Source of the DNA: Channallabes apus
Taxonomy: Eukaryota > Chordata > Actinopteri > Siluriformes > Clariidae
Length of the DNA stretch: 64,000 nt
Reading direction: 5' to 3'
Assembly: GCA_030522415.1 (NCBI GenBank)
Contig: CM060107.1
Span: 19,786,553-19,850,552, forward strand
Below, piece after piece: positions 34,477 to 45,290 of the stretch. Below the pieces are notes generated by a model. The model was given only the letters and a program-made list of their open reading frames with translations, was not told where the DNA came from and searched no databases. The translations under genes were made by a program, and so were the position numbers. Positions within the stretch are counted from its first letter, which is position 1, and each line of letters opens with the position of its first letter.

Positions 34477-34799
34477 GGCGGCATGATGATGTACAGTAGA
34501 GGTTAGCAGTATTGTCCTGAACCTCCAACGTCCAGGTACTATACCCGCCTCAGGTCCTGTGTGCATGGAGTTTGCATTCGCTCCATGTGCATGGTGGGGT
34601 TCCTCTGGGTAGGATGGTTTTCATACCACAGTCCATAGGCATGCAGATTGTCATTCCCAAATTGCCCGTTGTGTGTGTCCTGAGCTGGATTGGCAGAGGG
34701 TGTACCCCACCTTGTGCCCTAAGTCTCCTGGGATAGGCTCCAAGCCACCCCATGACCCTGTATACAGGAGGGTATAGAGGATGAATGAGTGAAAAAGAA
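34477..34799 (+). mobile_element. SINE family A copy in the Tc1 fossil
   Basis: Sense orientation: GGCGGCATGATGATGTACAG head, weak B box, CCACAGTCCATAGGCATGCA, and GGGATAGGCTCC near the end. Flanked by TATTATTACAATGGCAG (34460-34476) and TATTGTTACAATGGCAG (34800-34816), a 17-bp target duplication with one change. Confidence 0.88.
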
Positions 34800-35162
34800 T
34801 ATTGTTACAATGGCAGTTGTCAAATAATGGCATACTGTATATTATGCAGCAAGTGAACAATTAGAACTTGAAGTTGATGTGTTGAGAGTAGGAAAATGTG
34901 GGTCAGGATCTGAGTGATCTTGACCAAATTGTTAAGGGTAGAAGACTGGGTCAGTGCATCAAAATGGCAGGTCATATTGCGTGTTCCTGGAATGCAGTGG
35001 TTAGTACAGAAAGTATAGACAGTGAACCAGTGACTGCGTTACGGTGTTCAAAACTCACTGATGTGTGTGGGCTGTGAAGGCCATTCGGTCTGGTCTCATC
35101 CTACAGAAGATATTCTATGGCACAGATTGCTTAAAATGTTAATGCTGGCTATGATAGAAAAG

Positions 35163-35692
35163 TTCAATTCAATTTTATTTGTATAGCGCTTTTAACAATT
35201 GACATTGTTGCAAAGCAGCTTTACACAATCAAAAGAATTATTTAATATTGTAAGAAATGTGAATGTGTATGAATCAAAATGATTGAGAGGAACCAGACTC
35301 AACAGGCAACCCATCCTCATTTGGGAGATCATACAGTCATAGAACAGTCATACTGTATGTTAGGAGACTGGAAGTTCAGTATAACAGGAGATGTGTATAA
35401 GTTAATATGAGTCCAGTTGGTTATTGCAGTCTCAGGTAGACTGTAGGAAACTCCAGTCCTGAACTATCGAGCGACTGCAGTCACGAGTTTACAGAGAACA
35501 GCTGTCAGCACCGTCTACGTGGAAAAGTGGAACCATCCCCAGTCACCACATGCATCCAAGGCAGAACACACAGGGCATCCATGCGATGAGACCTCCAACC
35601 AGAAGCCGGACACCAGGACGAATCAGACAGGTCCAGAGGGCAAAGAGTGGGTCTGCATCACTGGCAGCTCAGGAGCGACATGTATGGCAGGA
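35163..35692 (-). mobile_element. L2 LINE 3' UTR fragment in the Tc1 fossil
   Basis: Begins TTCAATTCAATTTTATTTG on the plus strand (the L2 3' tail inverted), then TATAGCGCTTTTAACAATTG and AGGAACCAGACTCAACAGG, as at 38059-38300. It interrupts the Tc1 between GATAGAAAAG and ACAGTGCATCACAGC. No protein-coding part remains. Confidence 0.85.
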
Positions 35693-35913
35693 CATACAGT
35701 GCATCACAGCATGGTGACCTCTGTCTACTCTTCAAAATGCAAATGTGCATGTGAACATCAGATCTGAACTATGGAGCAATGGAAGAAAGTGGTCTATACT
35801 GATGCACTATGGGAAGAAGGCAATTTAGAGGAGGCAGTATGATATTCTGGGCAATGTTTTGCTGGGAAACCTCGAGTCCTGGAATTGATGTGGATGTTAC
35901 TTTGACATGTGAC

Positions 35914-36122
35914 GGGGCCAGGAGTAGCTCAGTGGTTAAGGCATTGGACTACGGTTCGGAAGATCCCAGGTTCAAACCCCACAACCACCAAGTTGCCACT
36001 GTTGGGCCCTTGAGCAAGACCCTTAACCCTCAACTGCTCAGATGTGTAATGAGATAAAAATGTAAGTCGCTCTGGATAAGAGCGTCTGCTAAATGCCTAA
36101 ATGTAAATGTAAAATGTAAATG
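35914..36122 (+). mobile_element. tRNA-derived SINE, family B
   Basis: The head GGAGTAGCTCAGTGGTTAAG carries the A box. GGTTCAAACCC (35969-35979) is the B box. The tail GTAAGTCGCTCTGGATAAG, AGCGTCTGCTAAATG and AAATGT repeats (36062-36110) matches the LINE at 26267-27380. It lies between Tc1 sequences GACATGTG and CCACCTACCTAAAC. RNA polymerase III would transcribe it; it is not a tRNA gene. Confidence 0.92.
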
Positions 36123-36490
36123 TACAGTACCACCTACCTAAACATACAGTAGTTGCAAACCAATCACAACCCTTCAATTTCAACCATATTGCATAATGGC
36201 AGTGGCCTCTTTCAGCAGGATAGTTCCCTAAAAAATGTTCAGGAATTGATTAAGGACAAAGTGAACCATTAGGATGAGAAATTGTACAATGTGCTGATCC
36301 ATAGAGGCTGCACCTTGCAGCTTACAGGACTTAAATGATCTGCTGCTAATGTCTTAGTGACAGATACCACAGGATACTTTCAGAGGTCTAGTGCCTCCAT
36401 GCTTCCAAAGGTCAGAGCTGTTATGGCTGCACAACAGGAGCTTACATGAGATTATGTAGGTGATTTTAACGTTATGGCTGATCAGTGTAT

Positions 36491-37392
<902 letters not shown>

Positions 37393-37961
37393 TGAAATGC
37401 CAGTGAAATATAGGGTCCCACAAGGGTTAGTTTTAGGACCTCTGCTGTTCTCAATACACATGCTTCCCTTGGGTAACATCATTAGAAGACATGGGATTAG
37501 TTTCTTTTGTTATGCTGATGATACCCAATTATATATCTCAACAAAACCAGACGAAATTGTCTAGACTAACGGAGTGTGTCCAGGATATAAACGATTGGAT
37601 GACTGATAACTTTCTTTTACTAAATTCAGATAAGACAGGGATATTACTTATTGGCCCAAAAACCAGTACACAACAGCTTTCACAATTCAGCCTGCGTTTA
37701 GAAGAATGTACTGTTATTACAAGCTTGTCAGTGAAATACCTAGGCGTAATATTAGACAGTAACTTGTCCTTTGAAAATCATATCTCCAATATCACAAAAA
37801 CAGCCTTTTTCCACCTTAGAAATATTGGCAAGCTTAGGAACATCTTATCTGTATCTGATGCAAAAAAGATAGTTCATGTATTCATGACCTCCAGACTGGA
37901 CTACTGTAATGCATTACTAGGTGGTTGTCCTGCATCCTCAATAAACAAGCTACAGTACAGT
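37393..37961 (+). mobile_element. L2 LINE RT fragment
   Basis: Starts at the PQG motif ([17 protein letters not shown]), then [15 protein letters not shown], a frame shift, LLLNSDKTGILLIGPKT, FFHLRNIGKLRNIL and [17 protein letters not shown], ending after INKLQ. Very close to the LINE at 14257-18802. Truncated at both ends. Confidence 0.88.
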
Positions 37962-38058
37962 GTGACGACCCTGAGGTTTCTCCAGACCCTACTGGCGAGA
38001 GTGTGGCTGATCCTGATTGGCCTGTTCTATAATTAGTTGCTAATTGGTAGCCTATATA
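37962..38058. other. Short LTR-like scrap
   Basis: TGTGACGACCCTGAGGTTTC starts like an LTR but stops at the L2 tail after about 95 bp. Assignment uncertain. Confidence 0.3.
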
Positions 38059-39462
38059 ATTCAATTCAATTTTATTTGTATAGTGCTTTTAACAATTGAC
38101 ATTGTCTCAAAACAGCTTTACACAATCAAAAGAATTATTTGAGTTTGTATGGAATGTGAATGTGTATGAATCAAAATGGTCAGATAGTCCCTGGTGAGCA
38201 AGCCGAGGGCGACAGTGGCAAGGAAAAACTCCCTGAGATGGTAATAGGAAGAAACCTTGAGAGGAACCAGACTCAACAGGGAACCCATCCTCATTTGGGT
38301 GAAACAGATAGCAGGAAATGATCTGCATTTATACAGTGTGTTAGGTGGCAGGCAGTTCAGCTATAATAGTTGATCTTAATTGATGTTAAAATGGAGTCCA
38401 GGTAGTTATTGGAGACTCAGATAGACTTGTAGAAAGTTCCAGTCCTGAACTATCGAATTGTCAAGTCCTCAGAGAAACAGCTGACAACACCAGTCGAGGC
38501 CAGAACCATCTTCTAAGTAGATAGAATCATCCCCAGACACCAGACGCTTCCCAAAGAGACACACGGGGCATCCATGCGACGAGACCTCCAACCAGAAATG
38601 GGGCACCAGGATGGATCAGACAGGTCCGGAGGGCAGAGGGAGTCTGGATCACTGGTAGCTCAGGAATGACATGTGAAGCTCGACAGAGAGCGAGAAAGAG
38701 TGAAAGGGGGAGACAGGGGGAGAGAGGAAAGAGAAAGAGGGTGAGGAAGAGAAGAAGAGGAGAGATGGCAATTAGGTATGGTCACAGTCACATAATGTAT
38801 AATGTGAATGTATATTTACTGTAGAGTGCAAGCAGGGACTCCGGCAGGACTAACTATGACAGCATAACTAAAAGGGAGAACCAGAAGGAAACACAAACAT
38901 GAGGGCTCCCTGAGATGTAAAGCAAACAATCACCTCACCGTCAACAAACCTGAGTGATCAAATGAGAGTGAGGAAGACAGCATCTAAACATACCAGTTCA
39001 CCATAATACTCTACGTCCATGAGTCCCCCAGATCTGCTCCTTTACCTATGACAAATCTATTTATAAAAATGCTTGGCTAAATAAATAGGTTTTTAGCCTA
39101 GACTTAAACACAGAGACTGTGTCTGAGTCCCGAACACTATTTGGAAGACTATTCCATAATTTTTGGGCTTTGTAAGAAAAAGCTCTGCCCCCAGCTGTAG
39201 TTTTCATAATACGCGGTACTGACAAGCAGCCTGCATCCTTTGATCAAAGTAGGCGTGGCGGATCGTAAGACACTAGCAGTTCGCTCAGATACTGCGGTGC
39301 AAGACCATTTAATGCTTTATATGTCAAGAGTAGTATTTTAAAATCAATGCGAAATTTCACGGGGAGCCAATGTAGTGAAGATAGGATAGGGGTGATGTGC
39401 TCATATCTTCTGGTTCTAATGAGGACTCTCGCTGCTGCATTCTGGACTAACTGAAGCTTGTT
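38059..39462 (-). mobile_element. L2 LINE 3' half, different subfamily
   Basis: The inverted tail ATTCAATTCAATTTTATTTG is followed by a long 3' UTR, then minus-strand coding remnants (CTGCTGCATTCTGGACTAAC corresponds to the VQNAAARV block). A purine-rich (GAGA) stretch at 38690-38765 lies in the UTR. It stops next to a hAT end at 39476. Its sequence is not the same subfamily as 37393-37961. Confidence 0.8.
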
Positions 39463-39475
39463 TATGCAGCTAACT

Positions 39476-39560
39476 CAGTGGTTCTGAAAGTGTGGGGCGC
39501 GCCCCACTAGTGGGGAATACAGACATGACAGGTGGGGCGCAATGAACAGGAGGAAATAAG
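39476..39560 (+). mobile_element. hAT (Charlie-like) terminal sequence
   Basis: CAGTGGTTCTGAAAGTGTGG then GGCGCGCCCCACTAG is typical of fish hAT termini. It may belong with the BED-finger fragment at 40805-41090. No partner end or 8-bp duplication was identified. Confidence 0.5.
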
Positions 39561-39739
39561 AGGAAAGTACCTATTCTAATTCATGCTTTTCTTTATTGAT
39601 AATGAAGAGCGTACGCTCAAAACTAAACAATCACACACAAATAAATGGATCATTAATACAAGTAAATTTAAAATAACATCAGTTGTGGGCCAGGAGAAAA
39701 AGTGGAACCATAGTGCAACAATAATGGTTTAACGTCAGG

Positions 39740-40785
39740 CCAACTTGAGCAGCGCTGCTCGAATCACAAACCTGCGCGACCCACTGGGCAGCACTGCGCG
39801 ACTCTGACAGAAATAGACCGCGCCGACCATCAAAATAAATTTTCTGGGATGCGCACGTACAATCCAGGCATGGCAAGGCGGAAACAATAAGAAACAGTCC
39901 TGACATTTTAAATAGTTTGTAAATAAAAACATAGTGGGTCACGCAGGTTTGTGATTCAGTGCTGCGCGATCCTCCGGGCTGCGCGAATAAACCAGATCAT
40001 CACTGCGCTATCCAGATAGTCGCGCTGCGCTGTATTTGCGCAGATATTTGGTTCAATCGGGTGCCACGGTTTCGTCTCACTTTTGATGTGTTTGGCTTCA
40101 CATACACTTCGACATGAGCTTGCTTACATATGACGAAACCAACAACGAGGAGATTGTAAAGAAAAAAGGTGCATCGTCTGTGGTGTCGAATTGGTTTGGG
40201 TATAAGAAAAGTGATACGAATGAGATGAACGTGATCCACTTTAAACATGTGGATTGCACAACCCTGGACATTACCATTCTTTTCCTACTCGTACAGCTGC
40301 TCTTATTGTTCACATATTCTTCATATATTTTCTATATTGTGTATTGTTGTACAGTTATTTTATTTTAACTTAAATTTTTATTTTATTCTTTCCTAGTTAA
40401 ATTTACCCCCTATTTTATTTTTCATATTTATTTCCTATTCATAGTCTTTTATTTTAAGGTTTGAATTAAATAGAATTTTTGAATTTGATTTGCAAGGTAC
40501 GCAAGTGCACTGTTTTAACAAGTGGTGGAAACACGTCAAACCTCTTCTATCATCTGAAATCCAAGCATCCAAACGAATATGGCCAAAGTAAAAAAAAATG
40601 CGGCAAACCTCAGCAATTCACAGTTTATATAAAATTACATTATGTAAAACAGTTTCTTTGTGTTTTAATTTTTATTTATGCATTTTCAGATACAAATTGA
40701 ATATTGTGATTATATATATATTGTTACCGAGGTAGAAAATAGCTTCTACTGTGATAGAAGATTTTGGTTATATCACCCACCCCTA
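39740..40785 (+). mobile_element. hAT (Ac/ZBED-like) fragment with BED finger
   Basis: 40114-40210 encodes MSLLTYDETNNEEIVKKKG and SSVVSNWFGYKKSD. 40490-40600 encodes CTVLTSGGNTSNLFYHLKSK followed by HP, the His pair of a BED zinc finger. The right end GGTTATATCACCCACCCCTAA (about 40766-40786) resembles an Ac-type hAT terminal repeat. 39750-40050 carries several CTGCGCGA words that may be subterminal binding sites. The catalytic domain is absent, so it is non-autonomous. Confidence 0.55.
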
Positions 40786-40804
40786 ATGAAGCCTAACTTG
40801 CTTC

Positions 40805-41090
40805 ATGGTGGTGATGGTGGGGGCAGAGGAGAGACCCGTGTGTGTTTTTTGTCTTATACCGCTGGCAGCAGACAGCATGAGACCCAACAAATTAGGAAGA
40901 CACTTAGAGACAACACACGTTAATAAGCCACTCGACTTCTTTCAAATAAAGCTGGCAGAATACAGACAGCAGGATAATTGCATGGTAACATCTGAATCAG
41001 TGGACAGTAAAGCACAAATGGCTTCATTCAAAGTTGCATACAGAATTGGCCAGTGCAAAAAAACTACAAACGATTGCTGAGCAGCTAATA
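40805..41090 (+). mobile_element. hAT transposase N-terminal BED-finger fragment
   Basis: RPVCVFCLIPLAADSMRPNK, GRHLETTH (C-x2-C and H-x4-H type finger), then LDFFQIKLAEYRQQDN and MASFKVAYRIGQCKK match the N-terminal region of Charlie/SCAND3/ZBED5-type hAT proteins. The open frame stops at about 41080; catalytic domain absent. Confidence 0.65.
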
Positions 41091-41239
41091 AACATGGGGT
41101 CAATTATGCAAAGATAAGTGACAACGTAAGCCTTTTATAACAATTGCACGTGTATTTTATCTGTTTTTAACTTGGTGTTGTTTGATCTTATTGGTTTAGA
41201 AATTGATATTTCAATAAACAGTAAACTTGTCAGATCCAC

Positions 41240-42080
41240 TGACCTAACAGAACAACCAGACAGTAAGGCATTACAATAGTCCAATGTAGAAGTGATAAAA
41301 GCATGAACTAGTTTTTCTGCATCGTTTAGCGACAATATATTTCTTATCTTGGCAATATTTCTGAGGTGAAAAAATGCTATCCTGGTGATATTATCTACAT
41401 GAGCTTCAAATGAAAGGCTGGAATCTATAATCACGCCGAGGTCTTTTACTGTTGCACTTGATGGAACAGAAAGGCCATCTAAAGTTACGGTGTGATCTAA
41501 GATTTTACTCCTAGCTGTATGCGGTCCTATGACTAGAACTTCTGTCTTATCCGGATTAAGCAGAAGGAAGTTAATTAGCATCCAATTTCTTATGTCCTGC
41601 ACACATTGCTCAACTTTAGTAAGATGGTTTTTCTCATCAGGTTTTGCTGAGACATATAACTGTGTGTCGTCAGCATAACAATGAAAACTAATACCATGCT
41701 TACGGATTATGTTGCCCAGAGGAAGCATGTAAAGGGAAAAAAGCAGTGGGCCTAAAACTGAACCCTATGGAACGCCAAACTCCACTAGAGAACATGCAGA
41801 ATAATCACCATTTAAGTCCACATACTGATAACGATCGGTCAAATAGGATCTGAGCCAGGAGAGGGCTGTACCATTAATTCCTACAACATTTTCTAATCTG
41901 TGAAGAAGAATAGCATGATCAATGGTGTCAAAAGCTGCACTGAGGTCGAGTAATACAAGCATAGTTACACAACCCTGATCAGAGGCCAATAGGAGGTCAT
42001 TTACTACTCTAATGAGTGCTGTTTCTGTGCTGTGATGAGGCCTAAATCCTAATATTTGATAGAGGTTATGTTGGGGAGGG
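41240..42080 (-). pseudogene. L2 LINE ORF2 RT fragment
   Basis: Minus strand: [32 protein letters not shown], then a TAG inside the PQG motif at about 41765, then [47 protein letters not shown] and [13 protein letters not shown]. Truncated at both ends. Probably the same element as the ORF1 at 42757-43460, with the endonuclease replaced by the hairpin block. Confidence 0.85.
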
Positions 42081-42756
42081 GGGGGGGGGGGCAATCCGTG
42101 GCAGGGAGGCATTTTAGCGCATAACACCGGTACGCAGCGTTTCTGAAAGATTTAGCTCCAGCAGGCTGTAACAGGAGAAGATCTACAAATATTTTTATTT
42201 GTAAAAACTTCTCTGTCCACTCCGGAGCAAGAAAATATGTGATTTGTCATTTTTGTGTGTTTATTTCTTGATAAACAAATGAGATAATCTCGGTTCACCT
42301 CCAGTGCTCAAATATCCCCCTCTTGGTCGGCGAGTGCGAGTGACGTCACTCCCCATACAATCCCGCCCCACAGTATAGACCCGCCCCTGACGCTGATTGA
42401 CAGGCTTCTGTGTAACGTGTTGGAAATGCAATTGCAAATGGATTAGCGATTGCGTTTGAATTTTGGCCGGCTTGACGCGCGGCGCAGAGAAAGTGAAAAA
42501 GCAAACATGGTGATTGATTTTGATATTTAAATATGACAGGTTCATGATGTGTAAGACCTGGGAAATACAAATGCAAATGGACTTTGTTTTTTCATTTGAA
42601 ATTTGGCAGTCAGTGTGCGCTCGCAAAGGCGAATCAGCAAACGGTAATGCAAAGTTTGCAAATGCATTTGAATTATGGCACACTTTGTGCATCCACATAT
42701 GGGAAGTGCAATTGCAAATGCAATTTGAAATTGCATTTGAATATTGTCCGCGATAT
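42081..42756. repeat. Insertion with four related palindrome-rich units
   Basis: After a G-rich run (about 42072-42092), 42400-42756 contains four copies of a roughly 60-90-bp unit with core AAATGCAATTGCAAATG, a CATTTGAA arm and TTTGGC or TATGGC. Two units hold perfect dyads: CAAATGCAATTT with AAATTGCATTTG, and CAAATGCATTTG. It interrupts the L2 between ORF1 and RT. Family not identified; no coding sequence. Confidence 0.6.
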
Positions 42757-43460
42757 CGTTCCATAGTTACTCTTACTAACCTCTGACTGACGAAGGCGTA
42801 TATCGTTAGCTCCAGCATGTACCACTATCTTAGAGAACCTGTGCTGTCCTAGAGCCCTAAGATTACCTGCCTTGTCCGGTGCTCTGGCTCCCGGGATACA
42901 CCTAACCACTGCCGCTGGCGCCCCTAAAGGTCTAGCTAATTTCACGTGCCTCAGTATAGAGTCTCCTATAACCAGAGCTCTTTCAGGTTTCTCAGCAGGT
43001 GCAGCACTGAAGAGAGCAAACCTGTTGGACACGTGAAGCGCAGAGGAGGTGTGATCCGGTGGGCTAGCCTTAGCGTTAGCTTTGGCTGAACGAGTATGCC
43101 GCCGAGTCGTCACCCACTCGCCCCGCTGTGAGGGCTCTAATGCCGGAGTCGGGGGCTGTTTATTTCCGCCTGTGGCACCCAGACTGTCGGCTACGGGAAT
43201 AACGCTGCTCTCACACTCTCTGAAGTCTGGATGCGTTCCTCTAATGCTGATATCTTCTGCGTCAGAGTGCTCACTAACACACACCTATCACAAATAAAAT
43301 TATCACTAATGACAGAGGAAGAATGTCTAAACATCCTGCACCCTACACACTGAACAAGCTGAATGGTAGACATTATAACGTACCTCTGTGTCGGAGTTTT
43401 AGTTGTTTGGAGATGAATTCTGTTTGTTGTTCTTAGACGAGGAAACTCGCGCATTCTCCA
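42757..43460 (-). pseudogene. L2 LINE ORF1 with zinc motif, coiled coil and partial esterase
   Basis: Minus strand: a cysteine pair motif (CVGCRMF, then CDRC), a short heptad region ([15 protein letters not shown]), a polar linker, then an SGNH-type domain ([30 protein letters not shown]) cut off at about 42757. It differs from the ORF1 at 17881-18801 by having the N-terminal cysteine motif. A frame step near 43290 and loss of the esterase C-terminus make it a pseudogene. Confidence 0.75.
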
Positions 43461-43553
43461 AAAATTGCAGGGAAAAAGGTGAAGCCGAATAGTATGGAGA
43501 TGTAAAAGCTAGTTGCTATTAATCTATTAATGCTATTAATATAAGACTCTGGG

Positions 43554-43829
43554 TGTTAATTGGGGTTAGACTCTGTGGGGAGGGAGTCTCAGGAGTGGTT
43601 CTGTTGTGTGTAGTATGTAAGCTTTTGCTGACTCTTTAACCTTGTTTCTCTGGTGCATTTTCATAACATGTAGATTAAGTTTGGTTGTGATTGCTGCCTA
43701 TTTATCCCTAGACTTTGTTTATTATTTTGCTGTTGAACTTGTACAAGTAAATAAATAATCTTTATTGATTACATATTTTGCTTTGATCCCTCTTTTTATG
43801 TTGTCACCTCAAACGAGCGGGTCGTAACA
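43554..43829 (+). repeat. 5' LTR of the Gmr1-like element
   Basis: Starts TGTTAATT, ends GTAACA (TGTTA/TAACA inverted ends), 276 bp, with AATAAATAATC near 43753 as a polyadenylation signal. No 3' copy in the window confirms it. Confidence 0.75.
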
Positions 43830-43835
43830 TAAAAG

Positions 43836-43853
43836 TGGGGGCTCGTCCGGGAT
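43836..43853 (+). promoter_or_regulatory. Primer-binding site for tRNA-Pro
   Basis: TGGGGGCTCGTCCGGGAT is complementary over 18 nt to the 3' end of proline tRNA. It lies 6 bp after the LTR end, where minus-strand synthesis is primed. Confidence 0.93.
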
Positions 43854-44055
43854 CCTACATGTGTAAGTAAATGCATAGAGATTTGTGTGTTTACCTGTGT
43901 AAACTAGTTAGAGTGTCCTCAGCTGGATTTTTAATCCTTCCGTCGAGGCACTGTTTGTTATTTTAGTTTGTTATTTTTCCCTTGTTATTTTTTAAGGTTA
44001 TTCTGGACGGAGGTTTGAAATCTCTGTAACGAGCAGTGATAAGAAGCTCAAGGAA

Positions 44056-45290
44056 ATGCTGATTAAAGTTGTGAAGAGCGCACTTTCTGAGCGAGGCATT
44101 TTAGAGGTAAGAGCTCAACCTATTAGTCCTGAGGAGTGTGTATCCTCCCCTCCTGGTGATGGCGATCAAAACACAAAGTTTAGCGAGATGTCTTTACAAG
44201 AGAAGCAGTTGAGTATGGATGCGGAAAAGCTTCGTGCTGAATGTGATGTTTGTGCTTTAAAAGAAAGAGTTGGAGAGAGATTTTGAAATAAAGAGTTTAC
44301 AACAGCAGTTTGAGTTACGTAAAATAGAATTAGAATTTGAAAAGGAAAGAGAGGAGCGAGAGTTTCAGCTGTGGAAACTTGAGCTAGAGCTGAAAGTAAA
44401 AGCTGATCCCATTGCTGTTCAAATGTCACCTGTTGAGTCCGTGTTTGCTGCGCCTGTGTTTGATGTTTATAAAAACATTAGGCTTGTGCCGCCGTTTTTG
44501 GAGAAAGAGGTAGAGAAGTATTTCCAACACTTTGAACGCGTTGCAGAATCCTTAAAATGGGCAAAAGAATTTTGGACTTTATTATTACAATGCGTGTTAG
44601 TAGGGAGAGCACAAGAGGTGTATTCCGCGTTGACCACTGAACAAAGCTCTGATTATAAAGCCTGCTATTTTACATGCTTATGAACTGGCACCGGAGGCAT
44701 ACCGCCAGAAGTTTAGGACTCATTTTAAGTCTGAGAAGTGTACTTACCTCGAGTTTAAAAAGAAAATTTGTTTGATCGTTGGTGTTTCTCTGTAAAAATT
44801 ACCACTAAGGAACAGCTTAGGGAGCTTATTCTTTTCGAAGAGTTTAAAAGTTGTGTGCCAAATGCTGTTGCTATGTATCTTAATGAACATAAAGTGACTA
44901 AATTGTCTGATGCTGCTTTTATGGCGGATAAATTTGTTCTCACTCATCAAGGACCTGCTCATTTAAATGAACTGAGCAGACCGAAGCTGAGTGTTTTAGT
45001 TAAAAATAAAAGGATGGTGGCACGTCAGAATGTTGTGTCTACTTCTGCAGATAACGCTTCGTTTACACGTACAAAAGGAGAATTGGTTTGCTTTTATTGT
45101 AGGAAGCCAGGACATAAAATATCAGATTGTGTTGTTCTTAAAAAGAAAGACAAAGCTGTTAAACCTGTTGGGTTAATTTCTACTTCAAGTGTGAATTTCA
45201 GTCATGATAAGCAAATTGAGCAGAGGAACATCCCTGAAATGGAGAATGTTAAAACCGGTGTTGATTTTGGGCCATTTCTTACTGATGGGA
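44056..45290 (+). pseudogene. Gmr1-like gag (SCAN-related capsid, CCHC knuckle)
   Basis: Begins MLIKVVKSALSERGILEV at 44056. A highly charged Glu/Arg helix follows (FEKEREEREFQLWKLELELK). The capsid region reads VPPFLEKEVEKYFQHFE, WTLLLQCVLVGRAQEVYSAL, then FDRWCFSVKITT and ILFEEFKSCVP; this capsid type is the known source of the vertebrate SCAN domain. One zinc knuckle CFYCRKPGHKISDC is at 45089-45130. Frameshifts near 44270, 44660 and 44760 break it. Gag would form the particle and bind RNA. Confidence 0.85.

Larger units (their letters stand above)
34400..36490 (+). mobile_element. Tc1-family fossil split by three retroposons
   Basis: Pieces align in order with a common teleost Tc1 element: left terminal part (34400-34476), leader and transposase start (34800-35162: GCAAGTGAACA, AAGTTGATGTGTTGAGAG, GACTGGGTCAGTGCATC, AATGCAGTGG), middle (35693-35913: ACTATGGAGCAATGGAAG, GGCAATGTTTTGCTGGGAAA), and end (36123-36490: GGCCTCTTTCAGCAGGATAG, TCAGAGGTCTAGTGCC, TTATGGCTGATCAGTGTA). 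Between them sit a SINE A, an L2 3' end and a SINE B. The transposase is fragmented (FWAMFCWETSSPGIDVDV is the clearest stretch). Confidence 0.8.

Noticed and set aside
35925..35979. Possible tRNA gene from A and B boxes
   Set aside because: No cloverleaf can be completed, and the sequence continues into a LINE-derived tail: a SINE head, not a tRNA gene.
37393..39462. Twin-priming inversion: L2 plus-strand piece ends and minus-strand piece begins at the same protein position
   Set aside because: The order of the pieces is wrong for twin priming, an LTR-like scrap separates them, and the subfamilies differ.
42672..42792. G-quadruplex or regulatory role for the nearby G-rich run at 42072-42092
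   Set aside because: A single homopolymer-like G run at a repeat junction; nothing else supports a function.
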